A DNA stretch of 64,000 nucleotides from Rugalucina vietnamica (GCA_964017185.1 OZ024874.1:17665957-17729956), one strand, 5' to 3'; positions 53,343 to 64,000 are shown, counted from the first letter of the stretch. The notes: generated by a model from the letters alone, not told the origin. Translations and numbers: made by a program.

Positions 53343-53956
53343 GTTAACAAAGCGAGTAGCAGGAACGTCACACGTACGTGGTATATACTTTGAACAAAAT
53401 ACGCTTCAGACCTCGGCTTTTCGAAATTCTCACAGATACGCGAGCGATGCGCCGCTGATACATGAATGTATGACAGAGCTGAGCCGCTGATACGTGAATG
53501 TATGACAGAGCTGCTATTATTATTATTAATATTGTTTCTTTTTAGTAAGAATTTAGCCACATCTTCTTTGACTTGACTAATTGTTAAATTGAAATAGTCA
53601 AATGGTCACCATTTTATAGGTTCATTTTCATAAATAACAGAATTCTTAAGTTAACAAAGCGAGTAGCAGGAACGTCACACGTACGTGGTATATACTTTGA
53701 ACAAAATACGCTTCAGACCTCGGCTTTTCGAAATTCTCACAGATACGCGAGCGATGCGCCGCTGATACATGAATGTATGACAGAGCTGAGCCGCTGATAC
53801 GTGAATGTATGACAGAGCTGCTATTATTATTATTAATATTGTTTCTTTTTAGTAAGAATTTAGCCACATCTTCTTTGACTTGACTAATTGTTAAATTGAA
53901 ATAGTCAAATGGTCACCATTTTATAGGTTCATTTTCATAAATAACAGAATTCTTTA
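53343..53956 (+). repeat. two identical tandem copies of a 307 bp unit
   Basis: 53343-53649 and 53650-53956 appear identical base for base (GTTAACAAAGCGAGTAGCAG ... ATAACAGAATTCTT). A smaller internal doublet GCCGCTGATACRTGAATGTA lies in each. Recent duplication or an assembly artefact. Confidence 0.9.
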
Positions 53957-54835
53957 GAATATTAAACATAAACCTTCTGATACGGAAACTGAGGCCCTAA
54001 GAAGAAAGTAAGATCTGGTTTTATTGCAGCCTCGATCTGACCCCAGACATGCAGGATGTCTCCCATACAGTGACGAATGTCTTGATCACATTCTCAAATT
54101 ATTTTTTATCAAAAGTCAGCTTATTTTTGTTTTTGTGCACGAAAACAGCTTTTACATGGTGGAATCAGATATTATCGTGAAAGAAATTAAGTGTTGGCAG
54201 TTAGTCTTGACAGCTCTTGCAGGTTTAGTAACTGTTGAAAGTTTTAATTGTTGTTATTCTCCAAATTTGTTTCATATTAAGTGTCCCTATATGAGTGATT
54301 AATTGGTTACAATGTTTCTGTGATGCTGAGTCTCCAAGTAGTCATTTTTGATGGTATCAAATAGAAACAGACAACTGCCAATTAAGACATTTCTGATTTA
54401 CTGTGTTCCAAGATTTTGAATACAGGACTGCAATTGACTTCTGTTTATTTTTGGGCGTTTCCCTAAAGGAATACAACAAAGAGCCAGATATATATGTATA
54501 CATTTTTGCCTTATATATTACGGCTCTTCTGGTCCTGCTATCGGTGTACCGTGTTTAAACATAAACAATGATTTTTCAAGATGGGTAGTATGTATGCAAG
54601 TTTGTGGGACATACCATGGTGTTGTTTTTTATTTTAGGTCATTTTGGTCATTTACAAGTCTGCTGCGATTGGGGTTACTTAAATCTGAGGCAAACGATTA
54701 TAAATTTGCAACGTATATCAAACACTTTATATGAAGCCACGCCAGGTCACGTGTTGTAAAACATACCAAATTGCAGCTGTAAGACAGAAAATGAAAAGGG
54801 TGGGGTACATTTAATTGAAAATCATTTGGCTTCAC
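53957..54835. other. unassigned sequence
   Basis: A 92-codon open frame (54024-54302) has no recognisable homology. Confidence 0.35.
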
Positions 54836-54901
54836 AACCCTCGGACTATCGGGCCCTCGGATTAACGGGCCCTAGGACTATTGGGCCCTCGGACTATCGG
54901 A
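54836..54901 (+). repeat. CGGGCCCTCGGACTAT short tandem repeat
   Basis: Four units of about 17 bp, for example CCCTCGGACTATCGGG, CCCTCGGATTAACGGG. Confidence 0.85.
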
Positions 54902-54902
54902 A

Positions 54903-55108
54903 TAAAAAAACAAAAACTTTAACACAAAATTTCTAAGTCCATGACCTTGACCTCAAGGTCACCCAGGGTTGGTCATGACGGTACTGCATAAAACTTCGGA
55001 CCAATTCTACCAACATGCAAAGTATCTACTTTATCCATCAACAGGACCAAGAGATATATAGACTTATAAAAACTTTAACCAAAAACTTAAACACAAAATT
55101 TCTAAGTC
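54903..55108 (+). mobile_element. Hel-2 tandem unit fragment
   Basis: One unit and part of the next, with TGACCTTGACCTCAAGGTCA at 54942-54961. It joins directly to a LINE 3' fragment. Confidence 0.75.
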
Positions 55109-55109
55109 C

Positions 55110-55660
55110 GTACCCACGGATGACCTTATCCCCAAAAAACAGGCTGTGTAGGAATCAGCACTCCTTGGAATTTCATATACCCTCAGCAAGTACAAATGCC
55201 TATTTGCATAGCTTTTTCCTCCAGACTCATCGGGAAAACATGTCCATACAATATATACCCCCTTACACCCCACTTTTATATAGCAAAACTGGGGTATGCA
55301 GGGGTATACCTATTTTTCTTAAGTTTTTGATCCAAAACATAGATTGTGGGTACTCGTTAGAACCGCCTCGGCGAGGCTGTTTTGAGCAAAAATACTAAAA
55401 ATATCAAGTTTTCCAATGAAACTTTCAATTTTTGCTGCTGAAAAATATCATATTGCATGGGCAAGTTTACGTAATGTATTAAAGATTGGAATGAACTCCC
55501 TGATTCTCTGATCTCCTCTGCTGAAATTTCGGATGATTGTGTGTCTAAATTTACTTCTCTTGTGAGAGCTCGGGACTAATCCCCTCCGGTCAAACCCCAT
55601 CCTCCTGGTGTGGTATTGTCAGGTTGACGTTTCGCCAATAAACTATTCTAATTCTGATGT
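55110..55660 (+). mobile_element. LINE 3' fragment interrupted by Mi-B
   Basis: Two parts (55110-55226 and 55484-55660) encode DDLIPKK-like and DWNELPDSLISSAEISDDCV, SKFTSLVRARD stop, the same C-terminus as the LINE at 5454-6055. A 3' end near TAAACTATTCTAATTCTGAT follows. Confidence 0.75.
55227..55483 (+). mobile_element. Mi-B MITE inside the LINE fragment
   Basis: CATCGGGAAAACATGTCCAT ... GGGCAAGTTTACGTAATG, with one arm of the GC palindrome missing. The flanking LINE reads CAGACT / TATTAAAGATTGG, so at most a single T was duplicated. Confidence 0.75.
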
Positions 55661-55759
55661 CGTGACAAATGTCAGATTGGTTCCGTTAACTAAAAAAAAG
55701 TTAAAACGGATTTCAGTCGGTCACGAGGAGGCGACAACAAACAATGCAAGGATTATACC

Positions 55760-56285
55760 AACCAGAGGACCAATGGTCCTGTAAATGCTCACCTGAGATC
55801 TGGGATATATACCAATAAACTTGGCAGACAACCACCGTGGGGTAATTTTTTTACATAAACATAAATCTTCTGTCCATTTGCTCACTTCAAGCAAGTTTCC
55901 TGCCATTAAATGACATTTTCCCAGTTTTACCCATTCAAATGCGTAGGCATCCTAAGTTGACCTTGCCGTGAAAGGTCAAGGTCACCACAGGGTCATAATT
56001 TATAAAAAAAATTGTAGAGCTCCATTCACTGATCCTTCAAGGCAAGTTTCAAAATCATAGGCCTTAGAAGATTTTAAAAGGAATTTGCTATTTATAGCCA
56101 TGATGGGTCATCTTGGTCATACGACCTTGACCATTCATACAAACTTTCATTCCTCCTTCCTAACGATGCTTCAAATAAAGTTTGGCTTTGATTGGCCAAG
56201 CGGTTTCAGAGAAGATGTTTGAAATTGTGCACGACGGACGGACGCCGGAGCATGGGTATACTGTAACTTCGGCTCAGGTGAGCTA
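55760..56285 (+). mobile_element. short Hel-1 element (copy A)
   Basis: AACCAGAGGACCAATGGTCC ... CGGACGCCGGAGCATGGG, CTTCGGCTCAGGTGAGCTA. Confidence 0.75.
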
Positions 56286-56599
56286 CATGTAAAGAGCGCG
56301 TTTTTTAACATTGCGTCAGCACATCAATGACACACATAAAAATATCAAGGTTACATGTGATTTGCATAAATATTACATCAGTTTTATGTCCCCAAGGTCG
56401 AATTCAAATCATGTCAGAAACATGATATATGTCACGTACCAACATCAAAAAACCGGATGTTAGTCAATCAATAAACCCAATCTTCGATGATTGTCAACCG
56501 AAAGTACATGTCATTCGAATTAAAGAGTATTTCTTCGATTGGTTAGCATAGAGATCATCTAACTCCTCTGCAAGAGATCATCTATCGCCATTTTTCTAT

Positions 56600-56675
56600 T
56601 TTTCGAGTTAAAATTTTCGAGTTTCGAGTTACAATTTTCGAGTCAAAATTTTCTAGTTTCGAGTTAAAAAGTCAG
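56600..56675 (+). repeat. small GAGTTTCGAGTT satellite (copy A)
   Basis: About four 18-20 bp units (AAAATTTTCGAGTTTCGAGT). The same position in copy B holds a ~390 bp array. Confidence 0.85.
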
Positions 56676-56704
56676 ATTCTATGGGCCCGTTTTACTATTT
56701 ATTC

Positions 56705-56945
56705 ACCAATTTAGGATATCCATAATTCAATATCACTTAATCAAGCTGAATTAAGGAAATTTATGGATATCCATAAATCCATTTTTGGATATCCAACAAT
56801 CAGCCTCAATTTTGGACTTATGGACATCCAGAATACGATTTATGAATTATCCATAATTTGACTTATTCATATCATTAAATCAGCTTGATTAATGGGTATC
56901 TATAAATACAGTTATGGATATAAATTGATTCATGGATAGCAACTA
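56705..56945. repeat. GGATATCCATAA palindrome cluster
   Basis: TTATGGATATCCATAA-type words occur about eight times (AGGATATCCATAATTC, TATGGATATCCATAAA and others). The first units recur at the window end in copy B. Confidence 0.7.
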
Positions 56946-57189
56946 ATCAATGCAAATCTTCACGCATCGTTGGAAACTTTCATACTTCAAATTGGCTTTA
57001 TTATGTATTGATGTCAGTCAAGGATTAACGATTTTTTAACGAAAACAAAAGGGCTACTTATATTAAGCAAAATCCATTATAGTCTGGCAGATTCGGGGGT
57101 GGACCTGGATTTGCGGTGTTTAGAAAATGTTTTGACTGATTAGGACAGCCAACACCTTCAGAAACAAGAATCCACTTGATGCCACTTTG

Positions 57190-57800
57190 TCATCCTTGGG
57201 CAACTCTCATAATTCAAGATGGCGTCCAATAGGGTTATCATCTGTTAAAACTTCAAAGTACAATACCTGTATAGTGCAAAATCCAAACTTCTCTGAGCAT
57301 ATTTTATCAATAATTGTTACAGATGTATCATTTTGTGAAAGAGTCATACTCTCAATGGTCTTTTGTGAGTGTAAAACAAAAATGGCATCCAAGATGGCCG
57401 CCTAAATTTAAAAAAAGTTGAATTTTCAACCAACTTTCATCCTTTTTCATGTTTTTGAACATTATAAGTGGTGTAGAGGATGAATATGCAACAAATGAAC
57501 ACAACTGACATCACCTTGTCACCCTTTGGCAATAAAATTAGTTCAAGATGGCTGCCATCTATTTCAACCACACAGTACTAAACGCCTGTAGTGCAAATTC
57601 TTGTGTTTTCTGACCCAATATAGTCCAGTTATGTCATATTTGTATCATATTGTGTAAACGTTGCACACATATAAAATGAGATTTATATCATTGTGAAATA
57701 TAAAATATGGAATCCAAGATGGCTGCTAAAACTAAATAAAAATGAAAATTTTGATCAAATTTTAGTCTTTTTACACACTTTTTATTTATCAGCAGTGTAG
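57190..57800 (+). repeat. degenerate ~165 bp repeat with CAAGATGGC words
   Basis: CAAGATGGCGTCC, CAAGATGGCCGCC, CAAGATGGCTGCC and CAAGATGGCTGC at about 57217, 57389, 57545 and 57717, each in related context (CATCCTTGGGCAACTCTCAT / CACCTTGTCACCCTTTGGCA). The AAGATGGC(G/C)GC word is a YY1-type core. Confidence 0.6.
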
Positions 57801-58521
57801 ACAAATGATTACAGCTCACTAATCCAATACATGCCATCCTTAGGTAACTCTCATATTCAAAATCACACCCAAGAGGGTTATCATCTCTTAAGACAATACA
57901 GTTCTTGTGTATATTAACACTTTTGAAGGAAACCGTAGCGTCATTGACAATGTCCGTAACAACAATGACAGGGTGGACAACAGACCTGGGTTAATCTTAA
58001 TCATTAATCATGATTACTTTTATTCGATTGAATTTTTTTTCAATCAAACATTATTCTGTAATCGTAGATTTTACGATTGAAATTAATCTTATTCGAATAC
58101 TTTTCAAAAATGCCTGTAATCGTGATTGATTTTATGAATAAATTCTGATTATATTTCAAGATGTGCTGAAAATTCTTTTTCTGAAAAAAAAAAGAGTAAA
58201 AGAAAAAAGCAAAATAAATTTATATCTAATATTATGTTCACAACAGGAATTATTTGACTTTCAAGAATTGTTGATATATCAAATGGGAATTCTGATACAG
58301 TAACAGATCAGACTGTGTACATTTGTCATTATTTTTTGTCATTATTTTTGGCTTCTAACTCTAAATGTCAAAAAAGCATTTTCTTTATTAATGTAATAAA
58401 TTCGTCAGTTATATGGAACAGATTATGGTTTCAATGACATGGGCACATAATAAAGTTTTTCATGCATACTGGTCAACAATTTAACATTATTATATATTTT
58501 CTTGTCCTCTTTTTTGGGTTT

Positions 58522-60527
58522 TTAGCTCGACTGCACGAAGTGCATAGAGCTATTGCAGTCACCCCGGTCGTCCACGTTCCCGTTCCCGTGTGCGTTCCCG
58601 TTCCCGTGCGCGTCACACTTAAAGTTTTCTAGAAGTCCATATCTTGACAACCACTCATCAGAAAGCATTCATACTTGGACCATAGATACCCTGTAGGGTT
58701 AGCTTTCATTCCATGGCATCTGGCCCCTGGGTCCAGGCCAGGGGGTGGGGCTGGAGGTTAAAATCTAGAACACCTTCAAAAATGGCAATTCTTGTGTTAA
58801 AGTTTTCTAGAAGTCCATATCTTGACAACCACTCATCAGAAAGCATTGATACTTGGGCCATTGACACCCTGTAGGGTCGGCTTTCATTCCATGGCATCAG
58901 ATCCCTGGGTCCATGCCAGGGGGTGGGGCTAGAGGTTAAAATCTAGAACACCATTAATAATAATGGCTTTTCTGTGATATAGTATTCTAGAAGTCTATAT
59001 CTTGAAAACTTTTTATCAGAGGGCTTTCATACTCGGACCATAGGTACCCTGTAGGGTTGAGTTTCATTTCATGGCATCGGATCTCTGGGTCCATGCCTGG
59101 GGGTGGGGCTGGAGGTTAAAAACTAAAACACTGTAAAAATAGATGTACTGCTGTGTAACTTTTACAAGGAGTCCATATCTTGACAACAACTTATCATAAA
59201 GCATTCATACTTCATACACTTTAGGTTCCATGACATCGGACCTCTGGGTCGGAGTGAGGGGGCGTGGCTAGAGGTCAAAATCTAGAACTCCCCGAATTTT
59301 TTTTTCTTTTTATTTCTTAATAGAAACAACTTAGGAAGATGGTTGGTCATTCATCTTTTGACTTTGTGACACTGACTTGTGTGCCATGACGGTAAGGGTC
59401 GTTTGAACTAATTTCCATGGTTCAGTGATTTTGCCTTATATCTTGACACTCAATTAGTATATTTTCTTACTTCTTTCAGATTATGAGTGAGTATGACCAG
59501 ACCTTTGACCCCAATATACTTATAGGTCACTGTGACCTAATTTCACGGTTCAGTGATTTTGCCTTATATCTCGGTACTCAAATGGTTTATCAACAAACTT
59601 CTTTCAAAGTATGTTTGCGTATGACAAGACCTTTGACCCTGAAGTAGTCCTAGGTCACTGTGACCTAATTTCACGGTTCAGTGATTTTGCCTTATATCTT
59701 GACACTCAATTAGTATATTTTCATACTTTTTTCAGATTATGAGTGAGTATGACCAGACTTTTGACCCCAATATACTTATAGGTCACTGTGACCTAATTTC
59801 ACGGTTCAGTGACTTTGCCTTATATCTCAGCACTCAAGTGATTTATGAACATACTTCTTTCACACTATGTTTGCGTATGACAAGACCTTTGACCCTAAAG
59901 TAGTCCTAGGTCACTGTGACCTAATTTCACAGTTCAGTGATTTTCCTTTATATCTCTGCACTCAATTGCTATATGGACATACTTCTTGCACGATATGTAT
60001 GAGTATGACAAGACCTTTGACCGTAAAGTATTCCTGGGTCACTGTGACCTAATTTCATGGTTCAGTGATTTTGCCTTATTTCTCGACACTCAGTTGGTAT
60101 TTTTTCATACTTCTTTCTGATTATGAATGAGTATGACCAGACCTTTAACCCAAACATACTTATAGGTCACTATGACCTAATTTCATGGTTCAGTGATTTT
60201 GCTTTATATCTCAACACTGAATGGGTATATGATCATATTTCTTTCACATTATGAGTAAGTATCACTAGACCTTATAGGTCAGTGTGACCTTATTTCTCGG
60301 TTCAGTGATTTTGCATTGTGTCTTGGCACTCAGTTGGTATATGAACAATATGAGTGAGACCTCTAAATCTTAGGTAGTTATAGTTAACTTTCATAGTTAG
60401 TGATTTTGCCTTATTGCATCAAGGCAAAAAGATGTATGAGCATAATGCTTTGGGTTACTGGTCGGGTTTGACCTTATGTTTGACAAAGGTCAGAAGCAGT
60501 CGAGCACGCTGTCCTGCGACAGCTCTT
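58522..60527 (-). mobile_element. Helitron-like element (Hel-2 relative) nested in the hAT-type element
   Basis: The minus-strand 3' end TGCACTTCGTGCAGTCGAGCTAA has the same hairpin and CTAA end as 51289-52760. The minus-strand 5' end is AGAGCTGTCGCAGGACAGCG. Inside are two repeat zones: about three ~180 bp units with CTAGAAGTCCATATCTTGAC (58620-59230) and the 128 bp ERE array (59440-60310). Confidence 0.8.
59440..60310 (+). repeat. 128 bp tandem array with ERE-type palindromes
   Basis: Seven units with GGTCAnnnTGACC at 59524, 59652, 59780, 59908, 60036, 60164 (128 bp steps) and 60276 (112). The first four read AGGTCACTGTGACCT exactly; the fifth starts with G; the sixth and seventh have spacers CTA and GTG. 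Each unit also has TTCAGTGATTTTGCCTTATA. Confidence 0.92.
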
Positions 60528-62172
60528 ATTTTTATCAAAATTCTCTCTGACATTTTTCAAATCATTTCAGGACCCTTCTTACAAAGAGGTACAAGTAGGC
60601 AAAGATCAGGAAAAGGCGCAATCAGAAGCCAAATGAGCAGCTATTTTCCCAATAGGTGGCCACTCAGTTACCTTAACTTAATTGAAAACATACATAAGGC
60701 GCCAACAGCACAAAAAATTTTAAACACCAAGACATAAAACAAAAAGAACCACCACAGAAGTATCGCCTTGGAACGATCAGTAACACAAAGTTACTGGCGG
60801 GCTTAAACCGGTTTTACAGGATCCTAACCTCACCCTCAGCTTCTGCAGTGGTTCATAACATTTAATAAGTTCTTCGGTCCTCGTGGTGAATCTCTAACTA
60901 GTCAATGAATCATCAAGAACAAACAAATAAATTATGACAAACATCCTGATGAATCAAAAACAAGGACTCACAGATTGAGTAAGCTGCCCAACGATGGAGA
61001 TCCCTGGGCGCCGAATAACCTACTAACTCCGGAGCAAAAGAAAAACACCAGTTGGACCCCGGTGGGCCAAGCAACAGACAAGAAGCTCTGGCCCCAACCA
61101 ACTAAAATGAATAGCTTTAAGTCGGGGCCATCATAGAGTCTGACGCCCGACCCACCGGCGTGCAATTAAAGAAGGCAGCATAGTTATCAACCATGATTGG
61201 GTTAAAAACTAAGCATGCAGACTGTCGCATAACATTCAAGTTATAACCTATACGTCTGTAACGTGTTATGATTTTTCTGAACTGAAAAGAAAAATCTTCA
61301 AACACTTCTTCTTTGACCTCAGTGACCATGCTTATAAACATAGAATTGACCTCATTCTAAATAGGCTTTGAAACCTATTGCAAAAGTTCAAACCTATTCT
61401 TACCTGGTCACACCTTTACAGATTAACTAATAAACAGGTGTCATATGGGTTGTGTTGTCAAAACACCCTGGAACAAGTTGGTGACAATAAACAAAAGATT
61501 AAGGGAATCGATCTCCCCCTATCTGTAGAGAGGCCATGACAGAGAGTGATATTACCAAATTCAGTGATGTCAAAACATAATTTTAGATCTCAAGATGCTG
61601 TGTGTGTGTGTTTATAATTTGGGTAACAACTCCAAATTAGATAAAAAAAAAATGCCAATTGATTAGAGTGTTGCAGTAATTTTGATCAATCAATCTTAAG
61701 ATAAAGTGCCCAATACACCTAGATGATTCTTATATGCCAATATAATACCATATACAGTTAAATCATAACTGCTTAATTCAAGACTGGCTAGATTATAAAT
61801 GCAAAAATAATCGATTGATTATTCGATTACATTTGCAAATCAATTGTTATTGTAATCGATTAAATTCAGGAAAAAATATTTTTAATCGTTAATCGTAAGA
61901 TTGAAATTAATTGTAATCGTTAGTGATTAACTTTGAAAGTAATCGATAACAGGTCTGGTGGACAAAATGGCGGGGTAAACTAAACTGATACCCTGACAGC
62001 TCGGGACTAATCCCCTCCGGTCAAGCCCCATCCCCCTGGTGTGATATTGTCAGGTTGACGTTTCACCAATATACTATATTCTGATTCTGATGTCGTGGCA
62101 AATGTCAGATTGGTTAAAACGGGTTTCAGTCGGTCATGGGGAGGTGACAACAAACAATGCAAGGATTATACC

Positions 62173-62633
62173 AACCAGAGGACCAGTTGTCCTGTAAACG
62201 CTCACCTGAGATCTGGGATATATACCAATAAACTTGGCAGACAACCACCTTGGGATATTTTTTACATAAGCATAAATCTTCTGTCCATTTGCTCATTTCA
62301 AGCAAGTTTCCTGCCATTAAATGACATTTTCCCACTTTTACCCATTCAAATGCATAGGCATCCTAAGTTGACCTTGCCGTGAAAGGTCAAGGTCACCACA
62401 GGGTCATAATTCATAAAAAAAAATTGTAGAGCTCAATTCACTGATGCTTCAATGCAAGTTTAAAAATCATAGGCCTTAGAATATTTTTTAAAGGAATTTG
62501 CTATTTATAGCCATGATGGGTCATCTTGGCCATGCGACCTTGACCATTTATGCAAACTTTCATTCCTCCTTCCTAACGATGCTTCAAATAAAGTTTGGCT
62601 TTGATTGGCCAAGCGGTTTTAGAGAAGAAGATC
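62173..62633 (+). mobile_element. short Hel-1 element (copy B), split by Mi-B
   Basis: AACCAGAGGACCAGTTGTCC to AGAGAAGAAGAT. The tail GACGGACGCCGGAGCATGCG resumes at about 63174 after the Mi-B cluster. Confidence 0.75.
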
Positions 62634-63170
62634 ATTACGAACACGTGTTCATGCAATAGGCGTTAAAAATTGAAAATTTTCAGCTGAATAAATTTCATAT
62701 TTTTCTAATTTTGCTCAAAACATAGAATGTGGATACACTATAGAACCGCCTCGCTGAGTCGGTTCTAACGAGTACCAGCAATCTATGCTTTGGAGCAAAA
62801 ATAAGAAAAATAGGTACATTACGAAACTTTGCCCGTGCAATACAGAGATTTTTTTTAGTTGTAAAAAATGAAAATTTCTTCAGAAAAATCTTGATATTTT
62901 TGCTCAAAACGTAGATTGTGGGTACACGTTAGAACCGCCTCGGCGAGGCGGTTCTAATGAGTACCCACAATCTATGTTTTGGAGCAAAAATAAGAAAAAT
63001 AGGTATACCCCTGCATACCCCAGTTTTACTATGTAAAAGTGGGGTTTGAGGGGGTATACTTTACACGGACATGTTTTCCTGATGTACCCATGCATACGCC
63101 AGTTTTGCATTATAATAAAAGTGGGGTTTAAGGGGGCATAAATTGCATGGACATGTTTGCCTGATGTGTT
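62634..63170 (-). mobile_element. cluster of Mi-B MITEs
   Basis: Parts of two to three copies head to tail: 62634-62813, 62818-63082 and a short 63083-63170 piece. The middle copy has the cleanest palindrome, ATTGTGGGTACACGTTAGAA..CCGCCTCG mirrored by CGAGGCGGTTCTAATGAGTA. Confidence 0.8.
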
Positions 63171-63519
63171 TGAGACGGACGCCGGAGCATGCGTATACTG
63201 TAACTTCGGCTCAGCTGAAAAGGGCGTTTTTAAACATTGCGTCAGCACATCAATGACACACATAAAAATTTCAAGGTTACATGCGATTTGCATAAATATT
63301 ACATCAGTTTTATGTCCCCAAGGTCGAATTCAAATCATGTCAAAAACATGATATCTGTCACGTACCAACATCAAAAAACCGGATGTAAGTCAATCAATAA
63401 ACCCACGATGATTGTTTTCCGCGAAAGTCATCCGAATTAAATAGTATTTCTTCGATTGGTTAGCTAAGAGATCATCAAACTCCTCTGCAAGAGATCATCT
63501 ATTGCCATTTTTCTATTTT

Positions 63520-63910
63520 TCAAGTTAAAATTTTCGAGTTTCGAGTCAAAATTTTCGAGTTTCGAGTTACAATTTTCGAGTTTCGAGTCAAAATTTTCGA
63601 GTTTCAAGTTAAAAGTTTCGACTTTCGAGTCAAAATTTTCGAGTTTCGAGTTACAATTTTCGAGTTTCGAGTCAAAATTTTCGAGTTTCGAGTTAAAATT
63701 TTCAAGTTTCGAGTCAAAATTTTCGAGTTTCGAGTTACTATTTTCGAGTTTCGAGTTACAAATTTCGAGTTTCGAGTCAACATTTTCGAGTTTCGAGTTA
63801 AAATTTTCGAGTTTCGAGTCAAAATTTTCGAGTTTCGAGTTACTATTTTCGAGTTTCGAGTTAAAATTTTCGAGTTTCGAGTTAAAATTTTCGAGTTTCG
63901 AGTTAAAAAA
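63520..63910 (+). repeat. expanded GAGTTTCGAGTT satellite (copy B)
   Basis: About 20 units of AAAATTTTCGAGTTTCGAGT alternating with GAGTC and GAGTTA variants, giving a higher-order two-unit pattern (period ~20 and ~40). Confidence 0.95.
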
Positions 63911-64000
63911 TTCAGTTTCTATAGGGTGCCGTTTTACTATTTATTCATCATTTTAGGATATCCATAATTCAAAATCACTTAATCAAGCTGAATTACGGAA

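Larger units (their letters stand above)
55567..56975 (+). repeat. segmental duplication, copy A
   Basis: From GCTCGGGACTAATCCCCTCC onward, matches copy B at 61998-64000 for LINE tail, short Hel-1 element, CATTGCGTCAGCACATCAAT block, GAGTTTCGAGTT satellite and GGATATCCATAA block. Copy A lacks the Mi-B insertion and has only about four satellite units. Confidence 0.8.
57981..61957. mobile_element. hAT-type element, ~4 kb, 8 bp target duplication
   Basis: Ends CAGACCTG ... CAGGTCTG with GTGGACAA at 57973-57980 and 61958-61965. Both ends continue with Y/R-alternating TTAATC / GATTAA words (for example AATCATTAATCATGATTACT and AATCGATTAAATTC). No transposase was found. The inside is occupied by a reverse Hel-2-like element and about 1.4 kb of unassigned sequence (60528-61800). 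Confidence 0.8.
61998..64000 (+). repeat. segmental duplication, copy B (runs off the window)
   Basis: Homologous to copy A from GCTCGGGACTAATCCCCTCC on. It contains an extra Mi-B cluster at 62634-63170 and a strongly expanded satellite at 63520-63910. Confidence 0.8.

Noticed and set aside
53294..53867. Two identical minus-strand open frames (73-88 codons)
   Set aside because: They arise from the 307 bp duplication, have no homology I recognise and no gene context.
63604..63822. 72-codon open frame of repeated RNSKILT-like units
   Set aside because: It is only the translation of the GAGTTTCGAGTT satellite.

Overview
This is a stretch of animal nuclear genome, most likely from a bivalve mollusc. 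It is AT-rich and intron-rich and carries two spliced host genes in a dense, multiply nested landscape of transposon copies. The mollusc assignment is an inference from four kinds of repeat: tRNA-headed SINEs with a CTTGAAAGGGACGT tail; Helentron/pearl-like elements with 130-170 bp internal tandem repeats and GGACGGACG tails; many TIR MITEs; and a jockey/CR1-like LINE. The species cannot be named from the window.

Host genes (both on the minus strand). (1) A complete TMTC2 orthologue has 12 coding exons between 39765 (ATG) and 12080 (stop). All splice phases agree and the product is 837 residues, essentially the vertebrate length. TMTC proteins are ER multi-pass O-mannosyltransferases with C-terminal TPR repeats that modify cadherins. 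(2) A complete METTL6 orthologue (tRNA N3-methylcytidine methyltransferase) has 5 coding exons between 47135 and 43784. It encodes 407 residues, with an unusual acidic tail of about 145 residues. The two genes lie in tandem about 4 kb apart.

Layout. 0-12 kb: no host gene. A Harbinger-like MITE, SINEs, and a three-layer nest (TIR element containing a LINE containing another TIR element) inserted into a gggata minisatellite. 12-40 kb: TMTC2. Its introns are packed with copies of a ~235 bp hairpin MITE (here Mi-A), SINEs, a mariner-like MITE, a pearl-like tandem element, a GC-rich TIR element and several long palindromes. Next to exon 9 the exon itself has been amplified into a 167 bp tandem array, most copies carrying the same nonsense codon. 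40-43.8 kb: intergenic repeats. 43.8-47.1 kb: METTL6. 47-64 kb: repeats only, including Helitron-type elements, two related satellites, a perfect 307 bp duplication, a ~4 kb hAT-type element with an 8 bp target duplication, and a ~1.4-2 kb segmental duplication in which a small satellite expanded.

The most unusual structures are the nonsense-carrying exon array; the 128 bp array with seven oestrogen-response-element-type palindromes inside a Helitron-like element inside a hAT-type element; the parallel array of back-to-back TCAAGGTCA sites; a strong upstream ORF overlapping the TMTC2 start; and a 900 bp TIR element built from GAACGCCGTG-like words. All exon boundaries and repeat edges were read by eye, so edges of degenerate repeats are approximate. 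Labels such as Mi-A, Mi-B, Hel-1, Hel-2 and SINE-1/2/3/V are local names.
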